Shown here in pieces: positions 49,601 to 60,294 of a stretch of 64,000 nt of DNA. This stretch comes from Brasenia schreberi. Taxonomy: Eukaryota > Streptophyta > Magnoliopsida > Nymphaeales > Cabombaceae. The notes under the pieces were generated by a model. That model was given only the letters and a program-made list of their open reading frames with translations, ran no database searches and was not told the origin of the DNA. Position 1 is the first letter of the stretch. Each line of letters opens with the position of its first letter. Location of the stretch: contig JAYKKT010000061.1 in assembly GCA_036023115.1 (NCBI GenBank), forward strand, positions 18,513,501 through 18,577,500, read 5' to 3'. A program made the translations under genes and the position numbers.

Positions 49601-49993
49601 GTGGCTGTATTTGATTGGGCTTTTGGGTGTGCCGGGCTTTCATTCTGCATTGTGCCGAGGCTTTCCTTTCGCCTTTTGACCCTGGCTTTTATCAGGCCAA
49701 GGTGCTGCTTTTGGGCTTCTGCCCCTGTTTCTGAAGCTGCTTTGGATTTGGCCTTCGTGGGCTGCTTTTCGATCAGGTGTCGTCTTTCCTGCTTCACCTG
49801 TTCGTCTTTTGTTTTTTGGGAAAAATGGGGCTTAACCCGAGTTTAAGTTATTTATACTGGATATGGGGTTCAAAATAGTATTTACAAGCTTTTTGGAAGC
49901 TCCTAGGTTTTCAAAAATGCAAAATGGCCTTTTGGGTTGATTTGCAAACCAGGGATTTGTTTTCTAAAATCATGGGATTTTGGGGTGTTTACA
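46631..49993 (-). mobile_element. S4: rearranged solo LTR (3363 bp) with duplication GCCTT
   Basis: GCCTT at 46626-46630 and 49994-49998. Ends TGTAGACACG at 46631 and GGTGTTTACA at 49993. Outer parts read on the minus strand, but about 47393-48629 reads as LTR on the plus strand: it has GACGGACCAGCTATTTGTAA and the downstream units in plus order. Contains TATA 49124-49133. Confidence 0.92.
47393..48629 (+). repeat. inverted middle segment of S4
   Basis: Left edge lies just after a minus-oriented block with CCCGAAGG and GTGTGTTGTGTA (47301-47345). The right edge repeats that block inverted (about 48588-48628). So the segment is bounded by an inverted repeat of roughly 40 bp and is flipped relative to T3's LTR. 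The duplicated block argues against a simple cut-and-flip. Confidence 0.75.
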
Positions 49994-50346
49994 GCCTTTA
50001 CATTCCGGGTTGTTAAATTTCAGTTGTGTGAGTTGTCTTTACATTTATACACAACACACATGCACACGTTGACGACCTTCGGGCTCATATATATATACGT
50101 ATTTCCCATTCCGCACTTTACATTTAAGTTGAGCGGGGTTTCACATTCCAAGTTGCGTGAGTTGTCTTTCAATTTATACACCAACACACACGCACACATT
50201 GAGCCTTTCCGCTCTTATATCTATATCTCTCTTCCTCAATTTCCCTTCCACAATTTACATTTAAGTCGTGTGAGTTGCATTCAATTTGGGTATTTCCCTT
50301 TAGCTATGTCTTTCAAATTCGGGTTTTACATTCAAGTTGTGTGAGT
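49994..50346 (+). repeat. T5 5' LTR, fragment 2
   Basis: Continues fragment 1 after S4 up to T4, ending in the TGAGT duplication (50342-50346). Confidence 0.85.
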
Positions 50347-52669
50347 TGTAAACACCCCAAAAATAAAACAAATTTCGAAAACAAACACCTGGTTTAAAAA
50401 TGCAGTTCAAAACCAGATTTTGAAGTTTTCGAAACCCCGGGGGCTGTAAAAGCCTAAAATTTTGGCTTTAAACCCTGTTTAACTCAATTTGCCCACATAT
50501 GGGCCAAGTCCCATTTTTGCCAAAAAGCCAAGATGAACAGGTGAGCCCTGATCGAAAGCAACCCCAAAAAGCAGGTTCGAAGCCTAGGAGACAGCTCAGC
50601 CTGATAGAAAGCGCGATCAAAAGGCGAAAGGAGAGAGAGAGTAGGCTCATTGAGTGAGGTGGTTTCAAGCCATGTGGGCTAAGTGGGTCTAGACCAAGGG
50701 GTTGCAACCAAGGTGGGCTGGACCAAGGGAGGCCGCAACCGTGGAGAAGTGGGCTCAAGCCAAGAAGGACTGGCTCCAAGAGGTAAACCTCGCCCTAAAC
50801 TAGCCTAGACTCAAACCAACCTAACCCTAACTGAACCAACCTAACCTTAACTGGACCCTAACTGAACCCAAACTGGACCTAACCTAACCCCAACTGCCTC
50901 AAACTATCCCCCCCAAACCTTCAAGCCCCCGGCTAGCCAGACGCGCCCCTGCCGTGCCAGCCGCTACCCGCGTCCCCCTGGGCGCCTGCCGTGTGCCCCG
51001 TGCCCTGTCCGCGCGCCCTACGCGTCACCCGAACCCCTGGCGCGCCCAGTACCCTGTAGCCTGCCTATGCACACCGACTGCTGCGCTAGTCACCCGATGC
51101 CTCCCTACTGACCTACTGCCCCATCCCAACCCTAGCCAGCTTTAGCCAGCCACTCCAGCCACCTAGGAGAGACCCTAGACAATCTTCCCTTGGCCGAACC
51201 TAAGTTCTCCTAAGACCCTAACCATGACCCATAAAACCTCTCTCAAAGCCACTTAGGAAATCCCTCTTGGCTGCCCAAAGTGAACCACAGGCCCAAGTAT
51301 GAGCAAGTTGAAGACGGACCAGCTATTTATAAGTGTCTAAACTTGGTCGATTACATTAACTTGCTTTATATTCAATTAAATTTTGATATGGGGTTGTAAT
51401 AATGGAGCGTAGTCTCCCCCCAAGATGTAATATTGATGTATGACACACAAGCACATACGTGCACTTGAGCTTTAGCTCTTCATTATACATCAAGCACCCA
51501 CATGCAGCCTTTTTGCTCTTAGTTGCATACTTTTGCACACAAATGGGCCTTGGCAGCCCCTAAGATATAACTCTATTTATATAAATTCAGCTGCGTGGGT
51601 TTACATTCAAGTTGTGTACATTGTCTTTCCATTTCACACACACACATTGAGCTTTCGCTCTTACTCCCAAGACTCTAATAAGAGCCATATTGCAATTCAA
51701 TTTGGGGCGTTATTTTCAAGTTGTGTGCGTTGTCTTTCAATTCCACACTCACACACATTGAGCTTTCGCTCTTACTCCTAAGACTCTGATAAGAGTCGTA
51801 TTGCAATTCAATTTGGGGTTTTGTTTTCAAGTTGTGTGCGTTGTCTTTCAATTCCACACTCACAGACATTGAGCTTTCGCTCTTACTCCCAAGACTCTAA
51901 TAAGAGCCATATTGCAATTCAATTTGGGTTTTACATTCCAAGTCGTGTGAGTTGTCTTTACATATACACACAACACCCACGCACACGTTGGCGACCTTTG
52001 GGCCCATATATATATAGTTGTATTTCCCTTCCGCTGTCTTTAAATTTCGGGTTTGAAGGTTCAGCTGTGTGAGTTGCATTTCAATTTATACACGGCATAC
52101 ACTTACACAATTGAGCCTTTCCGCTCTTAAGATATAGCTATATTTCTCTTACGCAATTTCCTTTAAGCATTGTCTTTCAATTTCGGGTTTTACTTTCAAG
52201 TTGTGTGAGTTACATAGCATATCCTCCAAACTCAAGATATTGTGCATACTTGCATTACAAACAAACCCCGAATACCTCATGCAAACACACCAACTTAGGT
52301 TACTTGTGCACACACCTAGCTGGCCTAAATAGCATAAAATTGGAAGACATAGATATGTGCAAGACCACGTATATAAAATTTGCAAACATAAACACGAATC
52401 GAATCCATATTTTCAAACACTTACGTTTCCAAGAGTCAAAACCGTTTTATCAAAGTCCATAAGCGCTTAAACCTACCCTTGAGCACCGGTTCAAGGAGGT
52501 TTCGAGCGAAAAGATCCCGCTTACCCAGAATCGCACAAAAAAGTCAGATATTTCGAAACTTTGCTAGTTTTAAAGCAAACTAGCTGGCACGCCCATATAA
52601 AGCGAAGTAGAACTCGAAAAGGTTCACTTTAGGCCTAAGAACCAGAAGTGAGAATTTTTGTGTCCTACA
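50347..52669 (+). repeat. T4 5' LTR (2323 bp), promoter deleted
   Basis: Starts TGTAAACACCCCAAAAAT and ends TGTCCTACA. Compared with the 3' LTR, about 579 bp are missing near 50631-50645 (3' LTR about 57837-58430), removing the GGAT tract and the TATA box. It has one more tandem unit than the 3' LTR (three versus two), and the donor reads ATAAGT instead of GTAAGT. Hairpin 52563-52584 and PBS-like word 52585-52594 are present. Confidence 0.93.
52563..52594 (+). promoter_or_regulatory. U5 hairpin plus PBS-like word in T4
   Basis: Arms GCTAGTTT and AAACTAGC (changed on both sides relative to GCTAGCTT/AAGCTAGC), then TGGCACGCCC. Duplicate in the 3' LTR at 60188-60219. Confidence 0.75.
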
Positions 52670-52672
52670 GAT

Positions 52673-52690
52673 TGAAACACCCGGTGGGAC
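52673..52690 (+). promoter_or_regulatory. T4 primer-binding site, altered
   Basis: TGAAACACCCGGTGGGAC at the expected place. It differs from TGGCATGCCCGGTGGGAC of T5 at four positions, all within the first seven bases, where the tRNA CCA end would pair. Confidence 0.75.
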
Positions 52691-52782
52691 ACGGGTCTTA
52701 AAACTTTGATAAAACAAACAAAACTCTTGAAAATTTTTCCAAAAAAGTGTTTTCAAAATTTGATTCAAAAATTTGCAAGAAA

Positions 52783-52998
52783 ATGAATAAAAAGCTACCA
52801 CAATCCTCGTTGAGTAAACTAAAGAAGGCTTTCAAAACAGATAAAGCCCAAAAAGAGCTTGATGATATCTCAAAGATATTTCAAAAGATGGATACTTTAA
52901 GCAAGGAGCTTAAAGCCCATCAATCACATAGCAGCTCTTTTAGGGCACATAAGGATCGTGAAATGAAAACCGATCTCAAACTCAATGAAGGATTGTAG
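52783..52998 (+). CDS. T4 Gag-N-terminus-like coiled-coil protein
   Basis: About 71 residues from ATG 52783 (a GTG lies 12 codons upstream in frame). Lys-rich, with a helical stretch ELDDISKIFQKMDTLSKEL followed by a Ser/His-rich patch. The spacing resembles the T1 Gag N-terminus, where EIEDL...KIDALSQEAE precedes a CSS patch. The Gag core does not follow. Probably a relic or mini-Gag that could join particles through the coiled coil; this is inference. Confidence 0.55.
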   Translation: MNKKLPQSSLSKLKKAFKTDKAQKELDDISKIFQKMDTLSKELKAHQSHSSSFRAHKDREMKTDLKLNEGL

Positions 52999-53113
52999 AT
53001 TAAAGACGAATCCTGAAAAAGGGACAAGTCATCCACTCCTAAATCTCAAAGCTTTTCAAAATCCATAGAAAAATCAAAAAAAGATTTGTCTATTTCAAAA
53101 ACTCAAAAAAATC

Positions 53114-53305
53114 TTGAAATCTTGCAAAAAAACAAAAAAATTGAAAAACAAAACTTTGAAATTTCGAAAAACTCAAGTGAAATTCCTAAGTCTAGGCACA
53201 CACACAGTGGGACACAAAATCCATGCCCCACAAAGAGACAAGAGTAAAAAACAGGAAGGTTTCGAAAAGGAACGCTTCGTGAAACCCCGAGAGCTCAAAA
53301 CATAG
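53114..53305 (+). CDS. T4 short Lys-rich reading frame
   Basis: 63 residues, very basic (KKTKKLKNKTLKFRKTQ). It is in the same frame as the repeat protein at 53363, with a TAG at 53303-53305 between. Not recognised; it could be the upstream part of a once longer protein or chance in A-rich sequence. Confidence 0.3.
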   Translation: MKSCKKTKKLKNKTLKFRKTQVKFLSLGTHTVGHKIHAPQRDKSKKQEGFEKERFVKPRELKT

Positions 53306-53362
53306 TCACCCGGGAAATCGGCCTGCTCTCACCCTGAAAAGGTAGACAAGCCACAAAGAGGT

Positions 53363-54124
53363 ATGCCTGAAACCCATCCTTCTCAAATCTCTCTTCTCAA
53401 AATAGGGTCATTAGATGCATTGGCTCACACCCATGCACACACAAACCCACAAAATGTGCCTAAGTTAGAGGATTTTCAGGGAGCGCCAAATATCCCGCAC
53501 CACCCAAAAGAATTTCAAAAACAAAAAGAAGAAGAAGTTCAAAAAATGGTAGACATGGAGACCCCTAATGCATGCATCGATATCTTAGGAGCTCATAGCC
53601 CTGCCATAGGAAAACCCACTTCTTCAAGCCTAATCTTGTACCCTAGAACCAAGACTATGGCTTTGAAACAAAAAAATCCATCCCTAGGAGCATCACGAGT
53701 TGCACCTAGGGAACAGGTCAAAATTTTCAAGGAAACAAGCTTGGCTTCCCTTGAAGAAAATGTCTCCCAAACCAGGGTCGAGTGGAAGCCCAAGTCTTCC
53801 CTCACCCTGAAACATCCAAAAAACTTCAAAGGACCAGTCTTGGCTTCCATTGAAGAAAAACTCTCCCAAAATCGGGTTGTATGGAAGCCCAAGTCTTCCA
53901 TCACCCCAAAATATCCAAAATCTCTCGAGGGACAAAGCCTGGTTTCCCTTAAAAGATATATCTCCCAAAGCAGGGATGCGTGGAAGCCCAAGTCTTCCAT
54001 CATTTCGAAATATCCAAAGTCTCTTAAAGAACCAAGCACGGTTTTCTTTGAGAGACGTGTCTCCCAAAACAGGGTTGTATGGAAGCCCAAGTCTTCCATC
54101 ACCCCAAAATCCAAACTCCCTTAA
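53363..54124 (+). CDS. T4 repeat protein with four 33-residue units
   Basis: 253 residues from an ATG. Residues 1-125 have no recognised domain and contain an acidic/basic stretch KEFQKQKEEEVQKMVD. From 53738 the DNA repeats with a period of exactly 99 bp: WKPKSS codons start at 53783, 53882, 53981 and 54080. The unit consensus includes SLEE-x2-SQ-x-R-x2-WKPKSS-x-T-x-KYPKSL. The repeats are absent from the autonomous elements here. A single TAA (54122-54124) separates it in frame from the G-patch at 54155. Function unknown. Confidence 0.7.
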   Translation: MPETHPSQISLLKIGSLDALAHTHAHTNPQNVPKLEDFQGAPNIPHHPKEFQKQKEEEVQKMVDMETPNACIDILGAHSPAIGKPTSSSLILYPRTKTMALKQKNPSLGASRVAPREQVKIFKETSLASLEENVSQTRVEWKPKSSLTLKHPKNFKGPVLASIEEKLSQNRVVWKPKSSITPKYPKSLEGQSLVSLKRYISQSRDAWKPKSSIISKYPKSLKEPSTVFFERRVSQNRVVWKPKSSITPKSKLP

Positions 54125-54154
54125 TCCAAAACAGAAAGGGTATATACCCATAAC

Positions 54155-54394
54155 ATGGATGATTCTATGTTCCAGGGGCACGAATTGTATAAAAACTTTT
54201 CAAAAACCAAGAAGCCCTGGAACATGATTCTAAACATGGGATATAAACCCTACGCGGGCCTGGGAACCCGAAACCAAGGTAGGCTTGAACCTATCCTACC
54301 TAAAGCCAACAGGAAACGATATGGACTGGGCTACAACCCACCCATACCCCCAAAGTCGCCACCTAAGACCATCTGGGTCAAGGGTACCCTGTAG
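54155..54394 (+). CDS. T4 G-patch domain
   Basis: 79 residues, MDDSMFQGHELYK then WNMILNMGYKPYAGLGTRNQ, GRLEPILPKAN and RYGLGY, ending TIWVKGTL. This matches the segment after protease in T1, T2 and T5 but is kept here without protease. The glycines of the G-patch signature are intact, including AGLG where T1 has KSLG, which is closer to the canonical form. It lies in frame with the repeat protein. Probably RNA-binding. Confidence 0.78.
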   Translation: MDDSMFQGHELYKNFSKTKKPWNMILNMGYKPYAGLGTRNQGRLEPILPKANRKRYGLGYNPPIPPKSPPKTIWVKGTL

Positions 54395-54444
54395 AAACTC
54401 TAAAACTGAAACCCATGTCTTAGACCTATTAATTAGATTCTGAT

Positions 54445-54470
54445 TCATGAATGTTTTCTTTGTAGGTTCA
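54445..54470 (+). promoter_or_regulatory. T4 acceptor-like site
   Basis: ATGTTTTCTTTGTAGGTTC, matching the site before pol in T1-T3 and T5. It is followed by ATGGAAGATCCCTAC and a stop 12 codons later. Confidence 0.4.
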
Positions 54471-54740
54471 ATGGAAGATCCCTACTTTTCAAAAAACCAA
54501 AAAAATTGAATATTACCAAAAAAAAATAAAAATTGACAACCCTCAAAATCTCAAAAACATTTGGAAAACTAAAAATTCCAAAAAGAAATTTGTTTCAAAA
54601 GCCTTTGGCCATGTACAAAGCCCATTTTCGAAGAATTGTAAAAAAATGCTTTCGAAAATTGTATATACTCCCAAGAACCCAAGTATCCAAAAGCTGGTCC
54701 GGTCCACCTTTTCGCCTAGAGCTTTTTCAAAACTGAAAAG
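54471..54740 (+). pseudogene. T4 relic of the pol N-terminal tail
   Basis: Lys-rich reading frames resembling the tail ahead of RT (KISKTFGKLKIPK; KLYILPRTQ compares with KILYIAAPGK). RT itself does not follow. Broken. Confidence 0.5.
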
Positions 54741-56540
54741 CTCGAGAATCACCAAAGCAAGGAGGAATAAACACCTCCAAGCTTCCTGAAATTTGTAAAA
54801 TCCTTGACTTGTGGAAAATTGGGGATTTTTAGAAATGAGTTTAACCCATAGTGTGTGCATAAGCATCATGCATTGCACTATGAAATCATACATGTGAACA
54901 AACATTGGGTCTAGACATCATCTTAGAACTCGAGTTTATGTGAAACCAAAGGGGCAATAAGAGTCGACCCCTAAATATCGAGCCATCATAGGCAGGTCTC
55001 CATACGAATCAAATCCAACACCTTCAAAGGGAATTTCAAAAAGAAATGAGAATCTCGAAAAAGGGTTAGCATTTCACAAAAACCTTTCAAAATTCTTTTG
55101 ATAAAAACCTCCCAAGCATTGCAATTCATGCATTGTCTGCTTGACTTGATCAAATGAAGATGTTGTTCATACTAAATGTGCCATACATTTCGAAAACTCT
55201 ATTGGCATGTGAAAGGATTCACTAAGCCAAAAGAAAAATCGTGCTTGGCCTTGCTGTAGGCCTTCAAAATTCGAGACATCATCTCCCATGTCATGGAAGA
55301 GGGAATGATGTTCATCGAAGCACACATTTGAAAAACCTATCCCAAACAGATAGGCAAAGTAAATGACAGCCCCTTTCAATAGAGTATGAGTTCAAAACTC
55401 AAGACTCCATTAAGGGACAAGCCCTACATGGGGTGGCTGAAGTGTCTCTTTGAGACATATCCCCCATACTTGATCAAATGCCCCATGAAGGCATGAATTT
55501 TCAAAACAAATTTCAAAAACCATGCTTGACCAAAATCAAGTATAGGAAACATATTTCGATCAAGGGGCTGGCATAGAAACCATCTTCATATAGAAAGGGA
55601 GGATTTCCCAAAATTGCTTTTTCAAAAGGGATCAAAATTTCAAAAGTTTAACCCTACATATGACTTTAAAAAGGAAAATTTCCAACATCTGGTTAAAATA
55701 AAAACCTTGATGGTGTTAGGATAAGTACATGAGTTCCACGATGAAAATATGGAGACCACGTCAAAACAAATATGATGACCATGATGATCACTTAGGTCTG
55801 GTTGTGTTTTTTCCATCCTAAAAGCAAAAAGTATCATGATCATGTTGAAAAACCAGGGCCCTTCACCATGTGGCCTGGAAAAATCATGCATCTCCATCAA
55901 GCTAGGGGCATTTTTAAATGCAGACCCTAGATACCTTCCATGGGAAATCAATTTCGTAAAAATGTATCTCCCTCATGACTTGTGAGGTACATTTCATGTG
56001 CTCATCATTGCATAGAAGCATGTATTTCCATCAAAGTCACATGGAGTGCATAGCATGCATCAGATTCACATCATATCACCCCAAAGAAAGCCCAAAAAGG
56101 TGGCAACTAGAGTAGGAATGTCCCCATATCTTCAAAAGGACAACAAAAATCGAAACTTGTTGATATTGTGGGTAGAAATTAGCAAAACCCCAAAAATGCC
56201 CGAATATTTAAAAGGGTTTATGTTAAATTCATTTTCAAAAAGATTTGTAAAAATCGAACTCCTTTGAAACTTCTTGAAAGAAGGATCGAAGTTGATCGTA
56301 TAACACTGAATGGAGGAATTTATACTTTACGAAAAGTAGAGTCTTCCAAAAACGAATTGGCAACATTTCAAAAATCCCTGGCTTATAAGATTAAGCCTTG
56401 TTCAAAATATCAAAATATTTTAGAATAGCAGATGCTATTAAGAAATAGGACGATCTCGTTTGAATCGAGTAACCAAAGGGATAAGCCTTCCCCCATTCTA
56501 CTTTCTCTCCAAAAAGGAAAATTGGTTGTGTCCAAAAAAA
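54741..56540 (+). other. T4 orphan interior, no recognised gene
   Basis: 1.8 kb without homology I can see to gag or pol. Short frames only, for example 56046-56267 (73 residues, basic, ATG start). It contains repeated words GCATCATGCATTGC and CATGTG around 54850-54900 and 55980-56050. It replaces the RT-integrase block by position. Confidence 0.6.
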
Positions 56541-56554
56541 AAAGAAAAAAATGA

Positions 56555-56735
56555 GAATACAAAAACTCCTCCGAAAGTGGTCTTCCCTTCATAAACAGGG
56601 AATACAAAAACTCCTCCGAAAGAGTCTTCTCATTCAAAAGAAAATGGAGAATACAAAAACTCCCCCCAAAGAGGTCTTCCCTTCATAAACAGGGAATACA
56701 AAAACTCCTCCAAAGAGGTCTTCTCCTTTAGAGAA
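56555..56735 (+). repeat. tandem repeat GAATACAAAAACTCC...
   Basis: Four units start at 56555, 56600, 56649 and 56694; spacings 45, 49 and 45 bp show two copies of a 94-bp dimer. Each unit holds AATACAAAAACTCCTCC and AGAGGTCTTC. T1 has a single related stretch near 3050-3085. Confidence 0.85.
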
Positions 56736-56739
56736 AAGA

Positions 56740-57552
56740 GGGATTAATGAAAAAATACTCCCAAAGGGAGACCCTCTGTGAAAAAAAGAAACAAAAAGCC
56801 AAAGCTCCAAACAACGATTTTTCGACTCTTTGCCTAAAACCACGGGACGCTTCAGAAGGGACCGTGGTATCTCTTTCCTATATCCCTACAACTTATCCCC
56901 AAGGAAAAATGTTCAAATTTGTGAAAATCCTAAAGTATGAATAAAATCTACTTATTTGGATTTCATTTTATTTGAGAACTCGACTTTGTTTTGTAGGAAA
57001 TGAAACTTTGAAATGTGTTCCAAGATTTTCTATGCAAAAACCTCTACTTAGTAGTAGGTATTGAAACCCGAATAAAGGGAAGTATGAAAAAATGGAAGTC
57101 CTTTTCGATACAAGCTAAAAGGAGTTCCTTTTCAAAAAGAAATTTTCGAAAAACCCACGAATGTAAAAAAGACAAGGGTAGAACCTGCTTGGAGCAGACA
57201 ACCTCAAAAGGCTCTCTCCAAGCTCAAAAACCCAAGAATGTCAAAAAGACATGGGTAAAACCTGCTCGGAGCAGTCAGCCTCAAAAGGCTCTCTTCGGGC
57301 TCAAAAACCCCAAAAACAAAGATTTTCTCATGCATGCATTCAAAGAGTCATTCATGCATGATCATTCATATAGGGAAATAACCAGGAAAAGTCCCCTTTG
57401 CTAAAAATCCCCTTCTATGGAAAAAGAAAACAGGGTTTTTACAGAGCAAAGAACAGTGTATTTTCGAGAAAATTTGAGAAAAACCAGAAAAAGGGAGTGT
57501 TTCTTCTTTGCCATTATCCAAATAAATTTGGATAATGCCAAAGAGGGGCATC
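56740..57552 (+). other. T4 3' noncoding region with hairpins and polypurine tract
   Basis: Resembles T1 2319-3100: hairpin 56839-56868, then hairpin 57506-57543 overlapping the polypurine tract 57540-57552. Between them lies a twofold repeat around 57170-57310 (GGTAAAACCTGCTCGGAGCA type). Confidence 0.8.
57506..57543 (+). other. T4 hairpin at the polypurine tract
   Basis: 18-nt arms 57506-57523 and 57526-57543 pair at 17 of 18 positions. The single mismatch (C opposite C) is at the same place in T1. Confidence 0.72.
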
Positions 57553-58342
57553 TGTAAACACCCCAAAAATAAAACAAATTTCGAAAACAAACACCTGGTT
57601 TAAAAATGCAGTTCAAAACCAGATTTTGAAGTTTTAGAATTCCCCAGGGGCTGTAAAAGCCCAAAATTTTGGCTTTAAACCCTATTCAACTCAATTTGCC
57701 CACATATGGGCCAAGTCCCATTTTTGCCAAAAAGTCAAGATGAATAGGTGAGCCCTAATCGAAAGCAACCCCAAAAAGCAGGTTTGAAGCCTAGGAGATA
57801 GCTTAGCCTGATAGAAAGCGTAATCAAAAGGTGAAAGGATAGCCCAGGCCAGGAGCACACTTCAAGCCCGGATCATCACATGTAAAGCCACGATCACCCA
57901 CCGAAACAGTAGGAATTGAAGCCCGAAACAGTAAAAATTGAGCAAAACGGAGTCTAGAATGGCGAGATGAAGTCCGGACAACAAAGTTGGGGAAAACCTA
58001 GAACCAGACGGAGCGTTGATGAAGCTAGTGCCCACACAAAACGTCCGCCTCAAAAAGCCAAGAAGAACCATCCAGAGAAAATTTGGATTGGATCTGGACC
58101 ATAAATATCCAAATCCATATCCAAATAGTGTTTGGATTTGGATTAGATCCAAATAGTGTTTGGATCTGGATCAGATCTGGACCAGAATATCCAGATTTAT
58201 ATCCATATAAATGTTTGGATTTGAATCAGATATGGATCCAAAATATCCAAGATTCGAGATCCATATCCAAACAATGTTTGGATTGGATCTGGATACCAAG
58301 ACCCAAATCCTAAACCCATATCCAAGACCCACCTCATTTGCC

Positions 58343-58351
58343 TATAAATAG
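58343..58351 (+). promoter_or_regulatory. TATA box of T4 3' LTR
   Basis: TATAAATAG, followed by GAGGTGAGGGGG. Absent from the 5' LTR. Confidence 0.65.
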
Positions 58352-59098
58352 AGGTGAGGGGGTCCATTTCAAAGGGTTCATGCAAATGCTTGGGAGGAGA
58401 GAGAGTGAGTGATAGACCTAGCCATGTGGGCTCATTGGGTGAGGTGGGTTCAAGCCATGTGGGCTAAGTGGATCTAGACCAAGGGGCTGCAACCAAAGTG
58501 GGCTAGACCAAGGGAGGTTGCAACCGTTGAGAAGTGGGCTCAAGCCAAGAAGGACCGACTCCAAGAGGTAAACCTAGCCTTAAACTAGCCTAGACTCAAA
58601 CCAACCTAACCCTAACCAAACCAACCTAACCCTAACTGGACCTAACCTAACCCCAACCGCCTCAAACTATGCCCCCCAAACCGTCAAGCCCCCGGCCAGC
58701 CAGACGAGCCCCTGCCGCGCCAACCGCTACCCGCGTCCCCTCGGGCACCTGCCGTGCGCCCTGCGCCCTGTCTGCGTGCCCTGCGCGTCACCCGAACCCC
58801 CGGTGCGCCTAGCACCCAGCGCCCTGCAGCCTACCTGCACGCACCGACTGCTGCGCCAATCACCCGATGCCTCCCTACCGACATGTTGCCCCATCCCAGC
58901 CCTAGCCAACTTTAGCCAGCCACTCCAGCCACCTAGGACAGACCCTAGACAATCTTCCCTTGGCCAAACCTAAGTTCCCCTAAGACCCTAACCGTGGCCC
59001 ATAAAACCTCTCTCAAAGCCACTTAGGAAATCCCTCTTGGCTGCCCAAAGTGAACCGCACGCCCAAGTACGAGCAAGTTGAAGACGGACGAGCTATTT

Positions 59099-59104
59099 GT
59101 AAGT
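59099..59104 (+). promoter_or_regulatory. candidate splice donor in T4 3' LTR
   Basis: GTAAGT in AGCTATTTGTAAGTGTC. Confidence 0.4.
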
Positions 59105-60294
59105 GTCTAAACTTGGTTTATTACAGTAACTTGCTTTATATTCAATCAAATTTTGATATGGGGTTATAATAATGGAGCATAGTCTCCCCCCAAGATGTAA
59201 TATTGATGTATGACACACAAGCACATACATGCACTTGAGCCTTTCCGCTCTTAGTTGCACACTTTTGCACACAAATGGACCTTGGCAGCCGCTAAGATAT
59301 ACCTCTATTTATATAAATTCAGCTGCGTGGGTTTACATTCAAGTTCTGTGCGTTGTCTTTCCATTCCACACACACACACATTGAGCTTTCGCTCTTACTC
59401 CCAAGACTCTAATAAGAGCCATATTGCAATTCAATTTGGGGCATTATTTTCAAGTTGTGTGCGTTGTCTTTCAATTCCACACTCACACACATTGAGCTTT
59501 CGCTCTTACTCCCAAGACTCTAATAAGAGCCATATTGCAATTCAATTTGGGTTTTACATTCCAAGTCGTGTGAGTTGTCTTTACATATATACACAACACC
59601 CACGCACACGTTGGCGACCTTCGGGCCCATATATATATAGTTGTATTTCCCTTCCGCTATGTCTTTAAATTTCGGGTTTGAAGGTTCAGCTGTGTGAGTT
59701 GCATTTCAATTTATACACGGCATACACATACACAATTGAGCCTTTCCGCTCTTAAGATATAGCTATATTTCCCTTATGCAATTTCCTTTAAGCATTGTCT
59801 TTCAATTTCGGGTTTTACTTTCAAGTTGTGTGAGTTACATAGCATATCCTCCAAACTCGAGATATTGTGCATACTTGCATTACAAACAAACCCCGAATAC
59901 CTCGTGCAAACACACCAACTTAGGTTACTTGTGCACACACCTAGCTGACCTAAATAGCGTAAAATTGAAAGACATAGATACGTGCAAGACCACGTATATA
60001 AAATTTGCAAACATAAACACGAATCGAATCCATATTTTCAAACACTTACGTTTCCAAGAGTCAAAACCGTTTTATCAAAGTCCATAAGCGCTTAAACCTA
60101 CCCTTGAGCACCGGTTCAAGGAGGTTTCGAGCGAAAAGATCCCGCTTACCCAGAATCGCACAAAAAAGTTAGATATTTCGAAACTTTGCTAGTTTTAAAG
60201 CAAACTAGCTGGCACGCCCATATAAAGCGAAGTAGAACTCGAAAAGGTTCACTTTAGGCCTAAGAACCAGAAGTGAGAATTTTCGTGTCCTACA

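Larger units (their letters stand above)
50347..60294 (+). mobile_element. T4: complete non-autonomous LTR element (9948 bp)
   Basis: Both LTRs (50347-52669, 57553-60294), altered primer site, polypurine tract, and TGAGT on each side (50342-50346, 60295-60299). The 4.9-kb interior has no Gag core, knuckle, protease, RT, RNase H or integrase motif in any frame. It keeps a Gag-like coiled coil, a repeat protein, the G-patch, the acceptor-like site, a Lys-rich pol-tail-like stretch and the conserved 3' hairpins. It probably moved using proteins from elements such as T1-T3. Confidence 0.93.
57553..60294 (+). repeat. T4 3' LTR (2742 bp)
   Basis: Complete, with GGAT tract (58080-58330), TATA 58343-58351, CG-rich stretch (58680-58870), donor 59099-59104, two tandem units and U5 hairpin plus PBS-like word (60188-60219). 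Confidence 0.93.

Noticed and set aside
49398..49846. Possible small host protein in S4
   Set aside because: Lies in LTR U3, lacks a domain and is not open in relatives.
53593..54181. Minus-strand frames of 160-170 codons opposite the T4 repeat protein
   Set aside because: Shadow frames of the 99-bp repeats; no start context or homology.
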